NCBI GenBank assembly: GCA_017509715.1
Contig: JAFWOU010000001.1
Coordinates: 88,761 to 152,760 of the forward strand
Reading direction: 5' to 3'
DNA: 64,000 nucleotides
Origin: Paludibacteraceae bacterium
Lineage (GTDB): Bacteria; Bacteroidota; Bacteroidia; Bacteroidales; Paludibacteraceae
Every line of letters begins with the position of its first letter. The first letter of the stretch is position 1. Below the pieces are notes generated by a model. The model was not told the DNA's origin. It saw nothing but the letters and a program-made list of their open reading frames with translations, and ran no database searches. Position numbers and translations under genes: made by a program. Below, piece after piece: positions 60,009-64,000 of this stretch.

Positions 60009-62578
60009 TATTGGAGGAGTTTTTGTAGTTCTCGTATAGCTTGCATATCTGCCTCGTCACCGGTTAGTTCGCCTAAAAGGTTAGCGAGTTCGGATTCCGC
60101 CTTGTCGATCTCGTTGCCTACGTTCAGGAGCGTATCGGCATAACGCTTGATGAGTCGGTTGACATCGGTCTCAATCGTGTTGAGCAGTTCAGTAGGTAGC
60201 GAGTGGATCTTTGCGCAGAGCGGCATAATCCATTTCTCACGCAAGAGCGTATAGGCATCGTCGTCGGTGAGATGCTCAATGGTATAGCAGGTCTTGTCGA
60301 TGAGTGCCGCTTCGAGGGCTTTGAGTTCTTTGTTGATCTCTTTCTGCTTATTGAGGAGCCGTTGCAGTTCCATCAGTTCCGGGTCTTTGAGGTCCGGGTC
60401 TTTTTGCATGGCTTTGACATCGGCAGCGAGTTGCTTGGTGTCGAGTTTCTCGGACTCAGCATCGATATATTTCTCGCGGTTCTCGTCGGTCAATTCGCGT
60501 ATCTTATCGTCGATCTCGTTAGCACAGCCTTCGGCTTCTGCTTGTAGGTTAGCACGATGGTCGAGCATATCGCGGAGGAAGAGTTCTTGCACGAGTTCGA
60601 ACGGCATAATACGTCCTCTCCAGCCTTCTTGCACTTCGATCTCAGTCTCCACACCGGAATCTTTGTCCTTCTTCTTCTTGAGCACCATGTTCGGTTCTAC
60701 CTCACGCACCTTGTCCCATCCTTCGGTCTGGAGGATTTCAAGGTCGGTAGCGATGACCTGCCACGAGTCGTCAAGTAGTTGATAGACATCGTAGGGGTTG
60801 AAGATAGGATGTTTGCCGAGACGTGCGAACAGTTCATCAGAGATGATATCTTCCTCGCGGTTGACCGGAACGGTGTTGATAGACGAGAGAAGTTGCTGAT
60901 GCAAGAACGCGTCGATACCGTCCATGGTGCGGGTATAGTCGTCACGCAGGTTGCAGTAACTGCGATCGGCGTTGATGAGATAGCGGATCTCATCGTCCTT
61001 ACGCGGCGTGCTATGCGTGCTGCTGATCGGTTGGAAGAGCGACTGACGAAGCGTAGGCAGAAAAGACCAATAGGGCAACGCGTCTATCTCACGATTTGGG
61101 ATTGCGCCGTACATAGTGGCATAGAGGTCCCATGTCTCTGCGGCATCGGACGAATCAACATAACGCGGGATATTGAGGTTATAGCCGTTCGCACGTATCT
61201 CTTCGCGGCTGACGCGGCGTGCGTACTTGTCGGTGTTCTGACGCGACTCGTAGGTATCGACAATACGGCGAATATCGGAGGCACGCAGTTTGTTCTTCTT
61301 GCCCGACTTGATGAAGCCTTTGCTGGCATCGATGAAGAGGACATCGTCGCGGTCACGTTTCTGGCGTAGCACCATAATGATTGTGGCGATACCTGTGCCG
61401 AAGAAGATGTCTGCGGGCAGACCGATGATGGCGTCAATATGATTGTTCTCTATTAGGTTCTTACGGATCACACCTTCCGCTTCGTCTTTGGCAGGGTCGC
61501 CACGGAAGAGGACACCGTGCGGCAGAACAATGGTCATTATGCCGTCGGGTTTGAGGTGATAGAGGTCATGGAGCAGGAAAGCGTAGTCGGCTTTGCCTTT
61601 GGGTGCTACGCCGTAACGGTAACGCGGGTCAAGTTCCTTTCCGGCAGGACTCCACGGCTGAGAGTACGGCGGATTGCTGACCACGGCATCTAGATAGAGC
61701 GTAGGCGCATTGGTGCGTTCGTCTTTCGGCCAGTCTTGCTCCAGCGTATCGGCGTTGCGCACCTCAATATTACTAGGTTTGATGCCTCGCATAACGAGGT
61801 TCATTCGAGTGAGGTTGAACGTAGCCGATTTGAGTTCTTGGGCGAAATAATGGACGCTGTCTTTGTTGTTGGTATGCTTACTGATGGCACGACCGATATT
61901 GAGCAGCAACGAGCCGGAACCGCTGGTCGGGTCGTAGATAGAGATAGTCTTGCGGTCGTGCAGATAACCGGCAACGATCTCGGACATCAGTACGGACACT
62001 TCGTGCGGGGTGTAGAACTCACCCGCTTTCTTACCGGCGTTAGCAGCAAACTGACCGATAAGGTACTCGTAGATGAAACCGAGCACGTCGTAACCCTGAC
62101 GATCATCGGTGGGGATGTCCTTGATGAGCGAGAGCAGATCGAGGATGGCTTTCGATTGCTGAGCGGCTGTCGAACCGAGTTTGTCGATACCCGAACTGAG
62201 GGCAGAGAAGATTTTCTCGAAGAGCTTCTTGTAGTCCTCGTTGATCAGTCGCTCAAACGCAGAGAGGGCGATAGTGACGTTCTGGACGCTGAAATCGTTG
62301 CCCATCTTGAGCCACGTAGAAAAGAGGTTGTCGTACGCAATGAAATAGCCGATGTTCGTCTGGCAGAAACGTACAATCTCGTCGTCTTGCTCCTGGAGTT
62401 GGACCAGTTCGTCTTGCGTCATCCCGCCGTCGCGGAGCATAAACGCTTCCTCTTTGTCGGAGAGGTATTTGTAGAAGATGAAGCCGAGGATGTAATCCTT
62501 GTACTCGCTGGCCTCAATCTTCGACCGCATTTTATTGGCCGACGCCCAAATGCGTGCTGCTAATTGTTGTTTATTCAT
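60008..62578 (-). CDS. hsdM: Type I restriction-modification DNA methyltransferase HsdM, long form
   Basis: An 856-residue N6-adenine methylase. The N-terminal helical domain (EYKDYILGFIFYKYLSDKEE) precedes the AdoMet motif YDPTSGSGSLLL (residues 215-226) and the catalytic NPPY (302-305). Most HsdM proteins have about 500-530 residues; here a further ~300 residues follow, partly a charged coiled coil (LMELQRLLNKQKEINKELKALE). The extra part may contact HsdS or HsdR. It is the first large gene of the operon, 65 bp downstream of the small membrane ORF. Confidence 0.94.
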   Translation of the reverse strand: MNKQQLAARIWASANKMRSKIEASEYKDYILGFIFYKYLSDKEEAFMLRDGGMTQDELVQLQEQDDEIVRFCQTNIGYFIAYDNLFSTWLKMGNDFSVQNVTIALSAFERLINEDYKKLFEKIFSALSSGIDKLGSTAAQQSKAILDLLSLIKDIPTDDRQGYDVLGFIYEYLIGQFAANAGKKAGEFYTPHEVSVLMSEIVAGYLHDRKTISIYDPTSGSGSLLLNIGRAISKHTNNKDSVHYFAQELKSATFNLTRMNLVMRGIKPSNIEVRNADTLEQDWPKDERTNAPTLYLDAVVSNPPYSQPWSPAGKELDPRYRYGVAPKGKADYAFLLHDLYHLKPDGIMTIVLPHGVLFRGDPAKDEAEGVIRKNLIENNHIDAIIGLPADIFFGTGIATIIMVLRQKRDRDDVLFIDASKGFIKSGKKNKLRASDIRRIVDTYESRQNTDKYARRVSREEIRANGYNLNIPRYVDSSDAAETWDLYATMYGAIPNREIDALPYWSFLPTLRQSLFQPISSTHSTPRKDDEIRYLINADRSYCNLRDDYTRTMDGIDAFLHQQLLSSINTVPVNREEDIISDELFARLGKHPIFNPYDVYQLLDDSWQVIATDLEILQTEGWDKVREVEPNMVLKKKKDKDSGVETEIEVQEGWRGRIMPFELVQELFLRDMLDHRANLQAEAEGCANEIDDKIRELTDENREKYIDAESEKLDTKQLAADVKAMQKDPDLKDPELMELQRLLNKQKEINKELKALEAALIDKTCYTIEHLTDDDAYTLLREKWIMPLCAKIHSLPTELLNTIETDVNRLIKRYADTLLNVGNEIDKAESELANLLGELTGDEADMQAIRELQKLLQ

Positions 62579-62643
62579 TGTTGGGTTGTTATTTGCAAGG
62601 TTAGAGAAGGAGATCGTTTGCGCCTACATAGTCGATGAAAGCA

Positions 62644-62763
62644 TCAATGATTTGCGTATAACGCTTGTCGACTACTCCAAATAGCTATCCAAATGGAAAC
62701 GCCTGCAAGGATAATCATCCCTACAGCTAAACCAATCGATATAATCTCATACATTTTTTGCAT
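62644..62763 (-). CDS. 39-residue membrane peptide at the head of the hsd operon
   Basis: ATG 62763 to TGA 62644 encodes a single hydrophobic helix (ISIGLAVGMIILAGVSIWIA) flanked by a short polar N-terminus and a basic C-terminus (WSSRQALYANH). The start lies 19 nt below a well-formed promoter (62783-62813) and the stop is 65 bp ahead of hsdM. No other promoter is seen before hsdM, so it is probably the first gene of the operon. No homologue is recognised; a leader peptide or small membrane protein are both possible. Confidence 0.6.
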   Translation of the reverse strand: MQKMYEIISIGLAVGMIILAGVSIWIAIWSSRQALYANH

Positions 62764-62782
62764 AGGCACGCAAAACTGCCTG

Positions 62783-62813
62783 CAAAGTTACTACTTTTTT
62801 TTGATATATACAA
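62783..62813 (-). promoter_or_regulatory. Promoter of the hsd operon
   Basis: On the minus strand, TTG (62813-62811), a 20-nt spacer starting TATATATC and then an A-tract, and TAACTTTG (62790-62783). Confidence 0.8.
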
Positions 62814-62975
62814 AAAAATCCTTCAAAATTTGCAGTTGTGCATTTTTTTTCGTACCTTCGACCAACTACCCTAAAGGGGCCCTTCGAAGGAACGTTCGCA
62901 CAGTTGTGCAAACGCCAATCTTTTACCGCAAAAACTAAAACTATGCAAGCATGTTTTATTTTTTGTGCCAAAATC

Positions 62976-63006
62976 TTGTACATTTCAAATATTTGTTGTA
63001 CCTTTG
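62976..63006 (+). promoter_or_regulatory. Promoter of the last gene
   Basis: TTG at 62976-62978, a 20-nt spacer starting TACATTTC and TACCTTTG at 62999-63006, only four bases before the ATG at 63011. Confidence 0.8.
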
Positions 63007-63010
63007 CACC

Positions 63011-64000
63011 ATGATTCGACTTTTAGCTGATTATCGTTTTTCTGACCGCCTGCGCTACGAGGCGCATAGGCTGGTGTATATGCCTGAGGATGAGGAGCCG
63101 CTGGAAATACGCGGCTTCCTGGGGGCGGCGATTATGGCGGCGCTGATTGTGGATACCGACGAGGGTGATGCCCGCGGTGTGGCCATGGATACACCCGCCC
63201 AGCGGGATGCACTGATCGCGCGTTATGAGCAGGAAGTAAGGCGCGACAACGGCGGCTTGCTCCGTACCGAAGTGGAGGCCTTCTGCGAGGCGCATCTGAT
63301 ATTGGCCTCTGATCAGCAACTGCTGCTGCGTATCTGCCACAACGATCGATTGCTGGATCTGGCTGTTGGGTTGACAGTAGAGTACATGCAGCGCCTCGTG
63401 CGCGAGCAAGTATGCGAGCATATCTACGATTTTGTGCCCTGGACGACACCCTTTGCACAATGGCTCTTCAGCGCCGGCCATGCGGAGACGCGGCGCCAAG
63501 AACTGCTGTCGATCGACTGGATGGATTCGGCCGAGGTGTTTGCGCTGAATCAGAAACTCTCCAACGACAAACAGCTAACGACCAACGACCCCTCTCCCAC
63601 ATTCGTCTTCGATGGCCTCAGCGCCGAGCAGGTGCTCTGTGGATACTGGGAATGGCTGTGGGGTGGATTCCAAGCGGATGCAAAGCTCTATCCTGACGAG
63701 AAAGTGCGCTTGGCTCAGTATAAGCAAATGATTCTGGACAACGAAATCAACTACGACTTCCTCAAGCCCGAAATGAAGCATTTCTCGCCCGAAGCACACA
63801 ATTTATTCCGCGCTTGGATGACCAAGTGGCAGGAGTTTGTGCAGGCGAAACTGCAACCCGTAGCAGCTATGCCGACCCGCAAAAATCCGCAGCAGGAACT
63901 GTTCCTCGATACTACCCTGCCTATTCCGCCGGAGAATGACTATACTGCCGTGCGCGAGTATATCCTGGAGCGATGCAAGTACGATCCCGAGTTTAAAAAG
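63011..64000 (+). CDS. Unknown protein, 3' end cut by window edge
   Basis: 330 codons from ATG 63011 are open to the right edge. The start MIRLLADYRFSDRLRYEAHR and the block EIRGFLGAAIMAALIVDTDE do not match a family I can name. There is no signal peptide; the composition is that of a soluble protein with many acidic and aromatic residues. A short repeat-derived stretch (SNDKQLTTNDPSPT, 7-bp AACGACC units at 63577-63590) forms a linker. The promoter ends four bases before the ATG, so either the mRNA is leaderless or translation begins at a later Met such as 63080 (MPEDEEPLEIRG). Confidence 0.7.
   Translation, partial: MIRLLADYRFSDRLRYEAHRLVYMPEDEEPLEIRGFLGAAIMAALIVDTDEGDARGVAMDTPAQRDALIARYEQEVRRDNGGLLRTEVEAFCEAHLILASDQQLLLRICHNDRLLDLAVGLTVEYMQRLVREQVCEHIYDFVPWTTPFAQWLFSAGHAETRRQELLSIDWMDSAEVFALNQKLSNDKQLTTNDPSPTFVFDGLSAEQVLCGYWEWLWGGFQADAKLYPDEKVRLAQYKQMILDNEINYDFLKPEMKHFSPEAHNLFRAWMTKWQEFVQAKLQPVAAMPTRKNPQQELFLDTTLPIPPENDYTAVREYILERCKYDPEFKK

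Noticed and set aside
62693..62983. Frames of 78-81 codons on either strand between hsdM and the last gene
   Set aside because: They cross the promoter region and have no recognisable features; the 39-codon frame with its own promoter is better supported.

Overview
The window looks like chromosome from a Bacteroidales member (Bacteroidota), probably a gut- or rumen-type anaerobe; I cannot name a genus. The evidence is a TonB-dependent receptor, many lipoproteins with SC/AC lipoboxes, the type IX secretion regulator PorX, Bacteroidota-style HU, PEP carboxykinase and succinate-CoA transferase (succinate/propionate fermentation), and 13 promoters of the Bacteroidota form TTG-N19/20-TAnnTTTG.

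Layout. 1-4.2 kb (minus): the 5' part of a large alpha-2-macroglobulin-like exported protein, a YcxB-like membrane protein and a GH53 galactanase lipoprotein. 4.3-17 kb (plus): glycyl-radical enzyme YjjI with its activase, an OPT peptide transporter, class II aldolase, a CoA transferase, clpP-clpX, a pullulanase lipoprotein and three cell-envelope proteins. 18-24 kb: rhomboid protease, HU, adenylate kinase, ObgE, a ClC channel, a PAP2 acid phosphatase and tmRNA (ssrA) with a duplicated 3' end. 24.4-34.5 kb (plus): ileS, a small lipoprotein, an AsmA-like protein, an M3 peptidase and a polytopic membrane protein. 34.5-42.7 kb (minus): potA-potB-potC-potD-araC, then a TPP riboswitch directly in front of a TonB-dependent receptor, which is therefore probably a thiamin receptor. 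42.9-49.9 kb (plus): pckA and the overlapping operon PASTA protein-rluD-porX-EEP-queH; a 45-residue lipoprotein lies divergently between them. 49.9-53.2 kb (minus): rfbB, birA and dacB. 53.4-62.8 kb (minus): an accessory block with DUF1294, a coiled-coil lipoprotein, HNH, and a type I restriction-modification operon (39-aa membrane peptide, hsdM, hsdS, a RAYT-like HUH protein, hsdR). A truncated unknown gene runs off the right edge.

Three things stand out. First, short tandem repeats, mostly of 7-bp units, occur both between genes and in frame inside core genes (birA, ileS, potA, potC, asmA, rluD); the same units recur at distant loci. Second, a RAYT-like HUH protein sits inside the hsd operon and its own gene carries two copies of a 17-bp palindrome with a shared tail, which look like REP elements. 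Third, a 22-bp-period array lies against the dacB promoter.

Gene packing is tight: ATGA/TAATG overlaps, overlapping convergent stops and overlapping divergent promoters are common. No rRNA, tRNA, CRISPR array or complete insertion sequence was found. Outside the tmRNA locus no gene-free stretch exceeds 300 bases.
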